Shown piece by piece: positions 12,197 to 24,900 of a stretch of DNA of 64,000 bases. Below the pieces are notes generated by a model, which made no database searches, had not been told where the DNA came from, and saw only the letters and a list, made by a program, of their open reading frames with translations. The stretch spans positions 186,001 to 250,000 of the forward strand of contig NBAY01000039.1 of NCBI GenBank assembly GCA_002794775.1, read 5' to 3'. Source of the stretch: Porodaedalea pini (Eukaryota > Basidiomycota > Agaricomycetes > Hymenochaetales > Hymenochaetaceae). Every line of letters starts with the position of its first letter. Positions within the stretch are counted from its first letter, which is position 1. Made by a program: the position numbers and the translations under genes.

Positions 12197-14516
12197 TTAT
12201 CTTAGTCTGAGCGCTCTCTTGGCCACGTCCTCCGCAACTGTGCCAACAGCTTCTTCGATGATAGCAACGGCTTCGCCCAGAGGGTCTCCCTCCAACTCTG
12301 ACCCCTTGCATGTCGAGAGCATGGTCTCAATTGCCCCCTGGCCAGTGTAAAACCAGGTACAGAGAGCCTAGGAAAAGATCGTCAGCACTAGTGCACTAGA
12401 TGCACAAATACGATGCACATACAATCATGAAATAGAATGTAACCATGATGTACCCTTCTGCCCAGTTCGTCTTCGAGTCGGCAGTGACATAGTTGACAAG
12501 GAAGCACGCACCGAGTAGGACGGCGACCTCATACATATCTATTCCGCATAAGTTTGAAACAGCATTCCATTTATGAATGCACGACTCACCGAAAAGTAGC
12601 ATGAGTGGCCTTCCTGTCCACCAGGCGAGCAGTACGAGGAATGGCATCCAGAAGAGCGTGAACTGTATACTCAGGTCGATAGCCCGATCCTCCGCGAGCG
12701 TCTTGGGAGGTTCAGGCTTCAGGAACAGTAATGCGCGTGAGAAGTAAAGAACAGCGACGACACCATCCGCAGAGAACGACACGATCGGTAACAAGATGAG
12801 CCCAAACCACTCTTCAGTGATCCCCCCGTCCTCGCGTACGTGTTCAATAGACTCCACAAGCTAGCAAGGTGTCAACTTGAACGACCTTCCGTGGAGAAGA
12901 AGTGTATTTCGTACCATCTCAGCGGTAACAGCCATGATTGCAATCGTCACAAGTAGGAACAGTGAACAAAACCAAGGATTTACTTTCGGCTCTTCATGTT
13001 CGAGGTGGTGCTCTTCGTGATGTAACTCCTTAGGAGCATCCGGCGTCGGACGAAAAGCGTTTCCCTCCCCAGGTGGATTGTGCAGAAAGACGCGCGAGGC
13101 GATGTACCTGAGCATGGGGTCATCAATCGGATACATGCTCGGGGCACACAAACAGCTTACACCATGAGGAGCATGACCGCGAGACCGCGGCTCATTTTCA
13201 AAAATTGTTCGATCGAGGTTGTGTCTGTGAGAGTTGTCTCCGCTGACGCGCCGTTGTCGAGCGTAGCAAAGAACGCCGCAGGAATGAGCAGGCTCAGTAC
13301 ACTATGTTCAAATTAAGCAAGGTAAAAGGCGGCTGCAGTGGCAATAGAATCCACAGGACACACCCAATTGCTAGCAGAGTATGGTTGAGCTGAACATAGT
13401 GTGGGTGTAGGGATTGTTCGAATATACGGGCCCCGCCTGTGAGGAAACCAGTCCCCGGAACAAGCAGCAAATGCAGCAGGACAACGCCTTCATAATTTGA
13501 CGGGAGTGCATTGATTGAGCTACACCATGCAAGTTTCAGAGATGAAAATTGTGACGCACCGACTATAGTCGCCTGCAGAATCCGGAGCCTGTAAGACGGA
13601 GAACTGATGAGCATCGCTGCAAGGTATTCGCCGAAGAAGCGCAATTCGAAGCGCGGCAAATTAAGCCCGCGCACTTCCATTACGGTGAACGTCGGAGTAG
13701 TGAAACAGTTACTTACTCGCATTTGATTAATAAGATGATGGCAAGGGTGGCTTCGACAGCACTGAAAACGACACTAAGCGACAAAGGTAGGAAAGGACGA
13801 GCATCACGCACTTGTTCAACGTTACTATGATAAGGTCACCAAGATCCTTGCCAGTGTAAAGCGCCAATTGTTCGCCACCAAAGTCAAAAAGCTTTTCGAG
13901 AGGTATGATGGATAGAAAGCACACTGTAGCAAGGTAAGCATTGGCGAGATGTCGAATCGAAATAGATAGCGTACGCGCGAAGATGAGGTTCTGGTTGTGC
14001 CAGTCACTCGACTTTGAGCTCCAATGTGCAGCCCAAGCAAACGGAATGAAAATGAGAAATATGTTTAGTACTGTTGAATGGCCTTTTAGCAGATGAACAT
14101 AAAAGAACTACATTGAACGTACTACTGCTGTTCAGAGTGTTTTTCGCACTCTCAGACCACTTGACCCTCTTTCTGTCCTTCCCCCGGAAGCGTTCCCACA
14201 TAGACCGGCGGCGACTGCGCCCATCCGGATCCATGTAAAGCCCGTACTCGACTTTGTTCACGAAGTTATGTAGGCCATCCTCCACGCGCGTCGAAAACCT
14301 ATGTTGCAGATTTGCGCCCTGCTGAGGTTCATTCGCAACTCCATCGACATTGAGAGGCCTCATCTCTATCGGGATGGAGGCCTCACTCGAGTGAGGATGT
14401 ACGAGCGTTCGGGCAGGCTCGGTAATTGAGGTGGGTGACATCTGCAACTCCTTGCCATACGGGTTACGAGAGCCAAGAGTCGTTGGCGATTCAGAAGTCG
14501 GCGATGAGGAGGCCAT
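12197..14516 (-). CDS. CAX-type cation/proton antiporter
   Basis: A protein of about 600 residues with a hydrophilic N-terminus (from ATG 14516, MASSSPTSESPTTLG) followed by about eleven membrane segments in two halves, the layout of Ca2+/H+ exchangers of vacuolar or other internal membranes. Half one has the NAVEATLAIILLIKCE block (family GNAvE..l.iial), followed by LLLVPGTGFLTGGARIFEQS and HTLLAIGVLSLLIPAAF. A His/Glu-rich loop (HHEEHHLEHEE) separates the halves, as acidic loops do in this family. Half two has EEWFGLILLPIVSFSADG where CAX proteins carry a GNAAEH motif. About seven to eight introns. Both repeat motifs are degenerate (glycines lost), so substrate or activity may differ from classical VCX1; VNX1-like divergent members are the nearest idea. 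Stop TAA 12199-12197. Confidence 0.75.
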
Positions 14517-17100
14517 GCTCGCTCAGAATAAGGAATAGGGACAATGTGAAAGAGGGGTGGCTTATACAGAAACGAGCTAGAATCGCGTAGGACACGTTGC
14601 GCCAAGCGACGCTTGTCTGGGAGCCTATAAATATAAGACGCTGAATCTGACAGGCATCATCGGCGCTCCTCGACGGTCACCGACACTGTTCGTCATTGTC
14701 GTCCCTTGGTTGTTTGGTTCGACGATCTGCGACTGTGCCGCCTCGAATGCGTCACGAAATGCAGCTCGGGAATGGTTGTGATTTTTTGAAGACTTCGATA
14801 GCCAATCATAACCGAAGGCCGATCACGAAATACCCGATAGTAACGATCTACAATGCGAAGTTTTTAAAGTTGCCTCCGCCTTTCATGTCGCTGTACAAGT
14901 TGTCGTCAGACTCGCAGAACGATGTTGGTGTCAAAAAATACAACAAAAGCCTTACTGCAAGGAGAGTCTACGAGCTATAACTGAAAGGCGAGATTTGTTC
15001 AGTGTAATACCTCTAAAAGCGTTTCCGGTTATTAATCACGGCACTTACCCCGCCCCGCCCTCCACCTCTCATTCGGCGAAGGGATCCTCCGTAGTCTTTG
15101 AGACATGCACGTCTCCTCAATATCACCGAGGCAAGCTTATGGTCGCAATGTTCATTTTCTTACCGATCCAAATGACCTGTCCCAGTTATTCGTGTTGACA
15201 GTCATTTTTGTAGAAAGGAAGGGTAAGTCGGCTGCTGAGAGTATCGACTCTAGATGATTCTGTCCAACAGATGCACTGGGCGCGTGACATAACGGGCACG
15301 TGTAGGCTGAATTTAACACAGTACTAGTCCCGAACTTTGAGGCTCAGACCCTGCCCCGAATCCGGCCGTTGCTGCTGTTTCCAGAGCTGCGTGTATCTCC
15401 GCGCAAAATCCATATATATATATAAGTAGGAGCCGCTTGCTCTCACTATCGATTCTGAAGTATTTACGCCTAATCGCGCGACCAATCTATTGACTGACAC
15501 GATGCCGCTTTTCTGACATACAAATCATCCGTCGGAGAAACGTTCTATTATGCTGTGGCCGCTGGCATCGTTCAGCTTTTTCACCGAGGAAGCTTCTGGC
15601 ACTCTTGTCGTTCCAAAGTGACAAGCAAAATATGTTCCCAGTGTACCCAGGCAAAAGGTGCGTCGCCGTCGTCATTTAATGCTATACTTTCTTTGACATC
15701 AGAATATCATCCAGCTATGCTCCCTCACTATGCCCCCGGAAATCAAGCCGCTCAGACCAACAAGCGAAACTTTGCCTGTACTATCGGATTTCAGCGTCGC
15801 GACGTCGCATAATATCCGCCTTCGCGCACACATAAGGTTCAAGTAGTCAGAGACATTGATTATCCACTTAAGCTTCCCCGCCGCGATACGGGTACCAACT
15901 GCAGAATGTCGAATTATCGGGAAAGTGATCGTAGCCTGTTTCGCATCTAGACGAGTTAGTCGAGATTGACAGCAAGATAGAGAGCCGTTTGAAGGTGGGG
16001 GTTAGTCGGATTTTGAGCTCGAGTGTCTTAGCAGGTGAAATAAGGTCCTCTGAATTACAATCATACCTCAGCCAATCTGACATCGACGTACGTATATATC
16101 GACGGATCGCAGATTTGTAGTAAGCTCAAATTACTACAGATTCAACGATTGGCTGGGTCTCTACTGACACGATGAACCGACTAGGACATGAAACTTCCAT
16201 ACCTTCACTCGGGAGAAGCATCTATGGAACGGTTTTCCGATATTGGATGAACATCCACTCCGGGATACTTCTGGATAACTGCTCCGCATAGTCTCTACCT
16301 CGTCTTCCGAGAAAGCCCGGCCTTCGCTAGCTACTGTATGTGTCGACTCTAAACTATGGTGGTTTGTGCAAGAGATCTCACTCAAGCTGAAGCCGTTCTT
16401 GTCACACTTTTCTCAGAGTGAATCGTGGGCATCGCAGCCTGAAGAATAGCGCAGAATGACGGCGCCCTAGTTATGTTTCCCAACGAGGAAATGGACCCAC
16501 ATTCAAGTTCTCTTCCGCTTTCTCTCCACTCCCCCCAAATCACCACGGAGCTGACTTTTCTATTCACACTCTATGCGCCTCCGTAATTCATTACGACCAG
16601 TCTCGAATGATACCCCTGACGCTAGAATTTTCATTTTGGACAAAATCAACAAAGGTGCCTTCTGCCGCTGTCCTCGCCGCCTTTTGGGGGGCTGACATCG
16701 CTCCTATCAGCGCTGACTGCGAAGATTTGTTTTTCGCCGCCCACCTCCCGCATCTTTCCAGTCGATTGATTATTCAATGCTGATCCTGCCAATCTTCTGT
16801 TGTATGATAAATGGATTTGCTGCTCGTGCGATTTTACTGTTCTGGGACCTTGGGCGATCACTTCCTGTTCATTTTTTTCTTGTCCAGACTTGGCTCAAAG
16901 GCCGACCATCCCGAGATGGACTATATTGAGGCTTCTGACGATCATTTGCAGCTGCTTCTACTCGTCTTCTCAATTGTGTGTCATTGTATTGATGAAAGAA
17001 CATAAAAAACCCTGTCATCGATCGCCGTTCTCGCGATGTACATGAAACAGTTTTTGTGCGCACAGAGCTTTTTGCTGAGCTAACCAACCTCCCGCCCGCA
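14517..17100. other. 2.6-kb intergenic stretch
   Basis: Upstream of both the antiporter (-) and the hydrophobin (+). There is a TATATATATAT run near 15412-15424 with no coding frame behind it. I found no conserved frame, tRNA or repeat; it may hold long promoters or undetected small genes. Confidence 0.5.
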
Positions 17101-17108
17101 TATAAAAG
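17101..17108 (+). promoter_or_regulatory. TATA box of the hydrophobin gene
   Basis: TATAAAAG, 130 nt before the hydrophobin ATG, leaving room for a 5' UTR of about 100 nt. Confidence 0.6.
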
Positions 17109-17230
17109 ACCTGCGTTTTGGACCTCTAGTCTTCAGTCGAACAGCATCGTTCTACTATAGCTCTCAGCTTCCTCTCTTTAATCCACCCTACTCTACTCAA
17201 AGTACCTACCGAGTCAGATCTCTCTCAACT

Positions 17231-17675
17231 ATGTTCTCCAAGCTCGCGGTCATTGCCTCCCTCGCCATCCTTGCGGTTGCCACCCCTACTCCGCAGTCGC
17301 CTGCGAGCCAGTGCAACACGGGAGAGCTTCAGTGCTGCAATTCCACGCAGTCGGCGGACTCTCCGAACGTCGCGCAGCTTCTTGGTCTCCTTGGAGTCGT
17401 TGTTCAAGGCGTCGATGCTCTCGTCGGAGTGACTTGCTCCCCAATCACCGTAAGTAGATCGTTCTCAAGCGTAGTCGAGAGGCTGAATGTTTACTGTGCT
17501 ACATTCTAGGTCATCGGTACCGGTAGCGCAGGCTGCGAGGCGGAACCTGTCTGCTGCACGAATAACAGCTTCAGTAAGTTCCTGCTGCTCAGAATAAAAC
17601 GGATTGCAAACTAATCTTCATTGAATAGGCGGCGTTGTTGCGCTTGGCTGCGTTCCTGTCAATCTCAGTCTTTGA
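17231..17675 (+). CDS. class I hydrophobin
   Basis: A secreted 109-residue protein that should self-assemble into amphipathic films on hyphal surfaces. Exons 17231-17449, 17510-17573 and 17629-17675. Signal peptide at 1-17 (MFSKLAVIASLAILAVA). Eight cysteines at 28, 35, 36, 69, 82, 88, 89 and 102, i.e. C-x6-CC-x32-C-x12-C-x5-CC-x12-C, the hydrophobin pattern; the long loops and basidiomycete context point to class I. Length is normal for the family, and the gene sits alone behind a TATA box. Two small introns, the second before the last cysteine, fit agaricomycete hydrophobin genes. Confidence 0.96.
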
Positions 17676-18048
17676 GGATCACTAGTAGTACCGCTCGTTA
17701 CTTGAGTAGTTTGTTGGACTTTATGTTGCCTTCCGATACCATTCTTGACCACGCTCCTTGACTTGAACAATCCTTGTTTTGCTGTGATATCGAGTTTGTC
17801 AGTTGCTTCGTGATTGAGCTTTATACACGGTGTTACCCGAGTTCGAGCTTCGCCGCGCGACGGAATTAGATCGCGTAACCACGTGATGTGCACGTGTCGT
17901 AAGGTTTATAATGCATCTGCTATCTACTTATCAACAGATATCCAACCGCTCGGAAAAAAAAAGGAAAAACACAAATCAAAAGGACGAGGCGCTCGAAAAG
18001 TTGTTAGCTAGGTGAATGTAAAACGTGATAGGTTTGATATCGTGGATA

Positions 18049-19587
18049 CTAAGCATGGTATGAAGGGGGGAGTTCTGAAAATAAGGGCATTGAGTCGGGA
18101 GGACGACGAAAGGAAAAGTAAGCGAACTTCAAAAGTAGTAGGAAATTGTTAGGGCGGAACCAGTCAGAGAAAATAAAAGGTAATGTACGTTGACGAAAAA
18201 GGCCATGGCGAATTTGAGCGAAGAAAGGACAGATATTCAAGATATGACGGACATCATGTTTGACGCATCGGGGGTCCGGACAACGTGGTTCGGGATTACG
18301 AACATGCAGATCTAGTGCGTTGAGCAATATGCTAACCGCACGTCCCTGAATTAGGCGGGGTATCCTCTTCTCGGGGGATAGTTTAAGGAATGCGCGAAAT
18401 GATCGGGTAGGATTTAGGATGAACGAGGATGGTTCAGCAATCGATCTATGGCCACGTAGATTGACTATATGGGCTTTCCAGTCCCAAAGAAGATCGAGTT
18501 GGAGTTGCGCGGTAAGGTTGGGTATGGAGTCCGGAATGGGCTCACGAATTGGGTTGGTTGCGGCATCTTTGGCTAATTTATCGGCCTTGGAATTGCCAAG
18601 GACTCCCTTGTGCGACGGAAGCCACTGGACCGCGATGTGTGACGCAGGATGGTGGTTAACCAGAAATATTCCACATAGACGACGAAAGAGAATGATGAAG
18701 TCGGCGTGACTATTGTCGTCGGTAAAGATGAGGTTTGCGCAATTAAGCGAGTCGGTGACAATATGAATGTGCACCGGTGTGGAACATTTTGCGAGAAGAG
18801 AAGATATCCGCCGTATGGCTGCGATGAGCACTTCCTGCTCCTCGAACAGTATATTCGAGCGAGAGTGCGCTGCTGAACAAAAGACAGCGAGTTCATGGTG
18901 ATCGTGCATGATGACGTATCCGTGGCCACCATTGGCGACGCCCCTATCGTCCGGGATGATGGAGCCATCTGTGAAGATGAAGTACTGGTAAGGGGGTGGG
19001 CGTAAGTAAAAGGAGTTGAATGAACGAATGGCTTGTTGACGTTGGTCAGGAGTCGGGATTGGGGTGGATATAAGTCTGGAATGTACAGGGACGAAAGTGT
19101 GATACGAAGGGGATTTGGGAATAGAAATATTTGGAAGGAGCGCCTCGCGGAGGTAACTGTCCTTATTAAAACTATAGCTCGAATGCGAATGATAAGCTAG
19201 TAAAAAGCGTTGAGACAACAAACGGACGAAAAGATCGAGTGGTGGAATAGAAAGGAGGGATTCGACTATGGAAGGGTCCAGAGCTCGTTGAGTGACAGAA
19301 TGTAGGAAACGATCCTGAACAGGTTGTAAGATGGATTGGATGAAGTTGGATTCGGGGAAAAGGACTGCGCCATAAAGTGCGACAGAGCGGATGAGACCAA
19401 AATATAAAAGTCTGGCATATTGAAAGTAAGAACCGTTTGAAGAGTTAAAGAGAAAAGATCGTTGGTGTAAGGTGGAAAGCGCTTTATTAGCACGGGCTTG
19501 AAAGTGGATTCTGGGCGATAGGTCGAAGGAAAAAATGACCCCTAGCCACGTAATATGTCGTGAAGGCAAAATAACCCGATTGTCGGG
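18049..19587 (-). pseudogene. LINE ORF2, C-terminal part (RNase H)
   Basis: Continues ORF2 after the Ty3 insertion. RNase H carries its catalytic residues: Asp in IFTDGSIIPDDRG, Glu in FEEQEVLIAAI, Asp in IHIVTDSLNC, and His/Asp in WLPSHKGVLGNSKADKLAK. The terminal CPDPRCVKHDVRHILNICP cluster is a Cys/His motif often seen at LINE C-termini. No stop until TAG at 18051-18049. With the duplicated CAGGG counted once, the frame joins the upstream part exactly; the combined ORF would be about 1276 residues. The part lacks its own promoter and start. Confidence 0.93.
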
Positions 19588-19592
19588 CAGGG

Positions 19593-20005
19593 TGTTAGAA
19601 CCTGAACTTTCACCTCTTCCGTTATTTTCCCTTTTACCATTTCCTTGATTATATTCGTCCTTTTCATTATATTTACCCATCTTACACAATCATTCCCACA
19701 CTACCTTCATTCGTTCCATTCCCACTCGTTATGTAATGTTAGGTAATATAGTCTCACAGTCGTCGCTATATAAGGTCTCAGGAATCGCATGAACTCCTTG
19801 TTCTGCTTTTCCTCTTACCTCCGCGACGACCTAGGTGAGACTCGTCCCCCTTGTATTAGTTTAGACTTGTATTAATCCTCTTACCTCCGCGACGACCTAG
19901 CCTGAGTAAGCGTGTCCCGAGTCTACGCTCGAGTATAGCACGTCCCAGACAACAGTCAGCCGAGGCCTGCCCAGTCCGAGTCGTCTCCCGGACTCCCGCC
20001 TAACA
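19593..20005 (+). repeat. 5' LTR of the full-length Ty3 element
   Basis: 413 bp, starts TGTTA and ends TAACA. Holds a TATA box, the self-primer and two copies of a block reading CTTACCTCCGCGACGACCTA. No difference from the 3' LTR found by eye. Confidence 0.97.
19767..19810 (+). promoter_or_regulatory. LTR core promoter and self-primer
   Basis: TATATAAG at 19767-19774, then GTTCTGCTTTT at 19800-19810, 33 nt after the TATA start, where a transcript would be expected to begin. These 11 bases are the exact complement of the PBS at 20007-20017. Equivalent bases occur in the other two LTRs. Confidence 0.8.
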
Positions 20006-20006
20006 T

Positions 20007-20017
20007 AAAAGCAGAAC
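20007..20017 (+). other. primer binding site, self-priming type
   Basis: AAAAGCAGAAC one base after the 5' LTR. It pairs over 11 bases with the predicted start of the element's own RNA. Tf1-type elements prime reverse transcription with the first 11 nt of their mRNA, so no tRNA is needed. No tRNA-like TGG-PBS occurs at the usual place. Confidence 0.8.
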
Positions 20018-20715
20018 CTCACCCAGGCTCATCCCCAGCGTAAGTCGTCGCTGTCGACTCGCCTTCACTTGGTCTAGAGGAGCGCTCCCCTCGACGGACT
20101 TGACGTATAAACCCCCTAAACGACAACCCTCAACCCTGCCCGGACGTTTTCGGACGTTCGTGTATTACGTAAATATATCAACCGACATTTCCCGACCCTG
20201 GCTCTACGAATTAGCCTCTGGTGGAGCACGCACCTAACGTGGACGTGGGTAACAAGACGAGTCCAAACTTCGACGACAATCTCGTTTGTAATCTCACTCG
20301 GATCCTACCGCCTCGTCATCAACTTCGCTGACGAACCCGCTCAACGTTGGCGTAACCCCGGATCGAACGCGCAACCGATCCCTGTCCCTCCGCCAACGTC
20401 AAGATAGATCTCACCGACGAACAGCAACGGGCCCTTCCTGCTTCAGCCCGTTGGGATCCAGACCGACCAGGCTACGTCGCGACCAATAATAGCGGCGTCA
20501 CTCACGACATCTGGTGGAGTGAAATCCGGCGCAGCTGGTATTCATCAGACGAACGAGGGAGGAGAGCAAGGTGGCCCCCAGCCGCTCCGTCGTCACCTGC
20601 ACCGTCAACGTCTACGGTCAACCTACCACCGACCCCAGGTCCTTACCGCGAAACCAACAGAGACCCCTCACCGCCGACTCCTCCAGAACCTTCGACACCC
20701 GCACCCGAACCCGCG

Positions 20716-21795
20716 ATGTCAACAGAAGGTTTCAGCCAACAGCAAATGGCGCAGATCGCGGCCATCGTTGCGAATGCCTTCGCCCATCAGGCGAACAACG
20801 CCCCAGCACCGGTCGCGGCCGCTAACCCCCCGACCCCCAACATAGATGTCGCCCGGCCACGAGAATTCACTGGTGGCGACGATTACCTCGACTTCAGACG
20901 TGAAGTCCTCCTTTTTGTATCCGCAAATCCAAGTCGATACCCTACGTCAGAGAGTAAGATTTATGTAGCTCTCTCCTACCTGAAGGGTGGTAATGCGGCA
21001 ACGTGGGCGCAGAACTACGTCGAGGAGTCGACAACCTCGGGGATCGTCACCTTCACCGACAGCTGGGAAAGATTCCAGGAACGACTCGACGCCTCGTTCG
21101 ATGACCCGAATCGCAAGGAGAAAGCACTGAAGGATTTCCGAGATAAGGTTCAGAAGGACCTAACCGCGGACGAGTTCTTCCAGAAGTTCGATGTGATAAT
21201 TAAGCGCGCCGAGTTGAAAGACGACAGCGTCATCTGCGATCGCCTCAAGCGGGCGATGAACATCGAGGTGGTCCGTGGAGTGCTAAGGTCGACGCCAGTC
21301 CCAACGAAATACGAGGATTGGAAGAATAAGGCGATTGAAATAGACCGCGGTGAACAGCAGATTCGCGCTATCCAACGAGGACGCGCCTTTCTTCCCCTTC
21401 CTCGCCTACCACAACAAGCGCCCCCAGCTCGCCGTCAGGTAGCGGCCCCTCACGTCGACAGACGCGATGCGACCGGCGTCACCTTTGGAGGCGCTGGTCA
21501 ACCGATGGACGTCTCGATGAACGAGGCACAATGACGACGTGCGTGCTGGATCTGTGGTGGGCTGGGCCACTTTAAAGACAAGTGCCCACAGGCGAAACCG
21601 ATCATCCAGCGCATGCTGGAACTGATGGCGCCAGGCGAACGTCGTGTCCTCGCCGACGAGCTCGGAGCGATGAAGGAGTCGGCCTTCGAGGAAGTCGTAG
21701 ACACTCGGAGGTCGACGACGGAGGACTATGTGGAGGAAGAAGGCGATAACGAAGAGGTCGTCGACTCGCAGGGTTTTGCGAATGGTCAGGCGTAG
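20716..21795 (+). pseudogene. Ty3 gag with a premature stop before the zinc knuckle
   Basis: ATG 20716 opens a capsid protein with the retrotransposon gag core (RPREFTGGDDYLDFRREV, later YLKGGNAATWAQNYVEE and TADEFFQKFDVIIKRAEL). The frame stops at TGA 21532-21534 after MDVSMNEAQ. It then continues for 87 codons: RRACWICGGLGHFKDKCP gives a CX2CX4HX4C nucleic-acid-binding knuckle, followed by an acidic tail ending at TAG 21793-21795. The stop is most simply a CGA to TGA change, so the intact gag would be about 359 residues. The 710 bp between the PBS and the ATG look like a leader. Confidence 0.88.
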
Positions 21796-21926
21796 CCATC
21801 GGGGCGACTGACCGAGAAGAACAAGAGACTTCGAATCCGGATCCGCTAAAATATAACCAACCGTTTGTACAATACGTAGATGCGAACAACGTCGATGGTT
21901 TTCCCGATTACGAAGTCTCCACCGGT

Positions 21927-24900
21927 GTGAACAAGAATGAAGAGTACGAACAACTGTTCATGAGAGGAACTGGCGGACGCCAGCTGGACCTTCTCCTGAC
22001 CGTCGAGCATGAAATAGCTGGTGAGGCGAGAGAGGTAGATGCGCATGCCCTTGTGGATTCGGGATGCACGGGATCCTGCATCGACGTCAGGTTCGTCGAG
22101 AGGTACGGGTTGGAAACGAAACGCTACATTCGACCCCTCGCGGTGCTCAACGCCGATGGCACGCACAATGAGGCCGGATTGATCGAGGAGTACGTTGACG
22201 TCGAACTCATGATCGGCCGTCATCGGGAGAAGATCGTCCTCGCAGTAACGTCCCTAGCGTCATCGAACATCTTCCTGGGGTACGACTGGCTCCGACGTCA
22301 CAATCCAGAGGTCGACTGGAAAATGGGCTCGATCGAATTCACCCGCTGTCCAGAAGAATGTGCGATCGAGAGGGAGCCAGTGGAGGACCTAGGCGAGGTG
22401 AAGAAGGTGGTGGAACAGATGAGGAGGGTGAGTGAGATGCGAATGGACAAGACGTCCTGGCCCGCATACCTCAACGACTACGCCGACATTTTCAGCGAAA
22501 AAGGTTTCGAGAAGCTGCCGGAACACCGACCCTGGGACCATGTCATCGACTTGAAGCCCGACTTCAAACCGAGCGACTGTAAGATCTACCCGCTCACGCC
22601 GACTGAGCAACAGTCACTCAAGGACTTCCTTGATGAAAACCTGAAGTCGGGTCGCATTCGACGGTCAATATCGCCCATGGCGTCGCCCTTCTTCTTCATT
22701 AAGAAGGCCGACAAATCGCTACGCCCGATCCAGGATTACCGTAAGCTCAATGACGGTACGATCAAGAACAAGTATCCCCTCCCTCTCATTGACGAACTCG
22801 TCGACAAGGTCAAGAAAGCGAAATACATCACTAAGCTTGACCTTCGCTGGGGGTACTACAATATCCGGATCCACGAGGGTGACAAATGGAAAGCAGCGTT
22901 TCGCACGAACATGGGCCTCTTCGAACCGACGGTCATGTTTTTTGGCCTTTGCAACGCGCCGGCCACGTTCCAGGCCTTTGTCAACCACATCTTTAAGGAC
23001 CTGATCTACGCGAACCTGATCATCGTATACCTCGACGACATCCTGATCCTCTCGGAAACCATTGAGGAGCATATCGACACGTCGAGGCGCGTACTCCAGA
23101 TCCTCCGAGAGAATGGCCTGTACCTGAAACCGGAGAAGTGCGAGTTTGACGCCAAGGTCGTCAAATACCTCGGCCACATCATTGGCAATGGAGAAATCAG
23201 GGCTGACCCGGCAAAGACGGAGGCGATTGCGAACTGGCCAGTCCCACGGAACCTCAAGGAGCTGCAACAGTTCCTCGGCATGGGAAACTGGCTGAGACGG
23301 TTTATTAAGGACTACAGCAAGGTGGTCCGACCGTTGACGTCGTTAACGGGCAAGAAGGACTGGGTATGGGAGACCGAACAGCAGGAAGCGTTCGAGGAGC
23401 TGAGACGACGTCTCTGCTCACCTCCAGTCCTAGCCATCGCCAATGACGAGGGCCCTTTCCGCGTAGAAGCGGACTCGTCGAACTTTGCGCTCGGTGGTGT
23501 GTTGTTGCAGAAGCAGGAAGGGAAGTGGAGGGTGATCGCCTACAGGTCAGAGGCACTTGAACCGGCGGAACGAAACTACGAGATCTACGACAAGGAGATG
23601 CTCGCGATCGTTTCGGCGCTCAAGGAGTGGCGGCAATACCTCCTTGGCGCTCGCCACAAAATTGAAATCTGGTCCGACCACGCCAACCTCACCTACTTCA
23701 GGTCAGCGCAGAAGCTAAGCTATCGTCAAGCTCGCTGGCGAACCGAGCTCGAGGAATTCGACTTCCACCTCGAACACAAGTCGGGGAAGACAATGGGCAA
23801 GGCTGACTTGCTGTCACGCAAGGCGGGCTATGATCAGGGCAAGGATGACAATGACGGCGTCGTATTCATCAAGGAGAAATGGCTGAACCGTGGGGTGGTA
23901 AGGACGTCGCGTGATGAAATGTTGGAACGAGTGGGTGAGGCGCAGAGAGCGCAAGACGAGTCGGAGAGGCCGACGAATATGGTGGAGGTCGACGGGTTGT
24001 GGCGGATGAAAGGCAAGGTGTACGTGCCGTCGACGGTGAAGGAAGCGGTATTGCGGGAGTACCATGACTCGACCCTGGCAGGACATCCTGGATCGTCGAA
24101 GACGGTCGAACTGGTACGTCGAGACTTCTGGTGGGCGTCAATGTTCTCCGATGTCCGAACATACGTCCGAGGATGCAACCGTTGCCAACGGACGAAAGCC
24201 TTAAGAACGTCGAGGTCGAGACCGCTTCATCCTAACGCGATCCCTGAAGGTCCCTGGGAGATCGTCACGGTCGACCTAATCGGAGAACTCCCGGACTCTA
24301 AGGGACACAATGCAATCTGCGTCTTCGTGGACAGATTCTCGAAACAGATGCATGCCATCCCGACAACGACGAAACTGTCAGCGGAAGGCATGGCTCAGTT
24401 ATACCGAGACCACGTCTTCCGCCTCCATGGCCTACCGAAGAAGATCATCCACGACCGAGGCACACAGTTCGATGCGTCGATGATGAAGGAGCTATACAAA
24501 CTCCTACACATCGAAGGCAACCCGTCAACGGCATACCACCCACAAACGGACGGTCAGACGGAACGCGTCAATCAAGAGCTCGAACAGTACCTCCGGCTCT
24601 TCGTCGATCATCGGCAATCGGACTGGAAGGACTGGCTCCCCCTCGCAGAGTTCGCCTACAACAACCGTGAACATTCAGCGACAAGGATGTCACCCTTCTA
24701 CGCAAACACCGGACGTCACCCTATGAGCTTCGACACCGTACGAACTTCCTCTGCCAACATGTCGGCGGAAGAATTCGCCAAGCACATCAAAGAGACTCAT
24801 CGCGTTGCTAAGGACAATCTAGTCAAGGCAGCAGAGGACATGAAGCGCTACCATGACCGGACAGCAGGAGCTTCGGTGGAGTACAAGGCTGGAGACAAAG

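Noticed and set aside
14696..15198. Short plus-strand frames after the antiporter promoter
   Set aside because: No signal peptide, domain or family resemblance; likely chance.
20070..20085. TGGTCTAGAGGAGC as a tRNA-type primer binding site
   Set aside because: It lies 65 bp past the LTR, whereas the 11-nt self-complementary site lies directly at the LTR.
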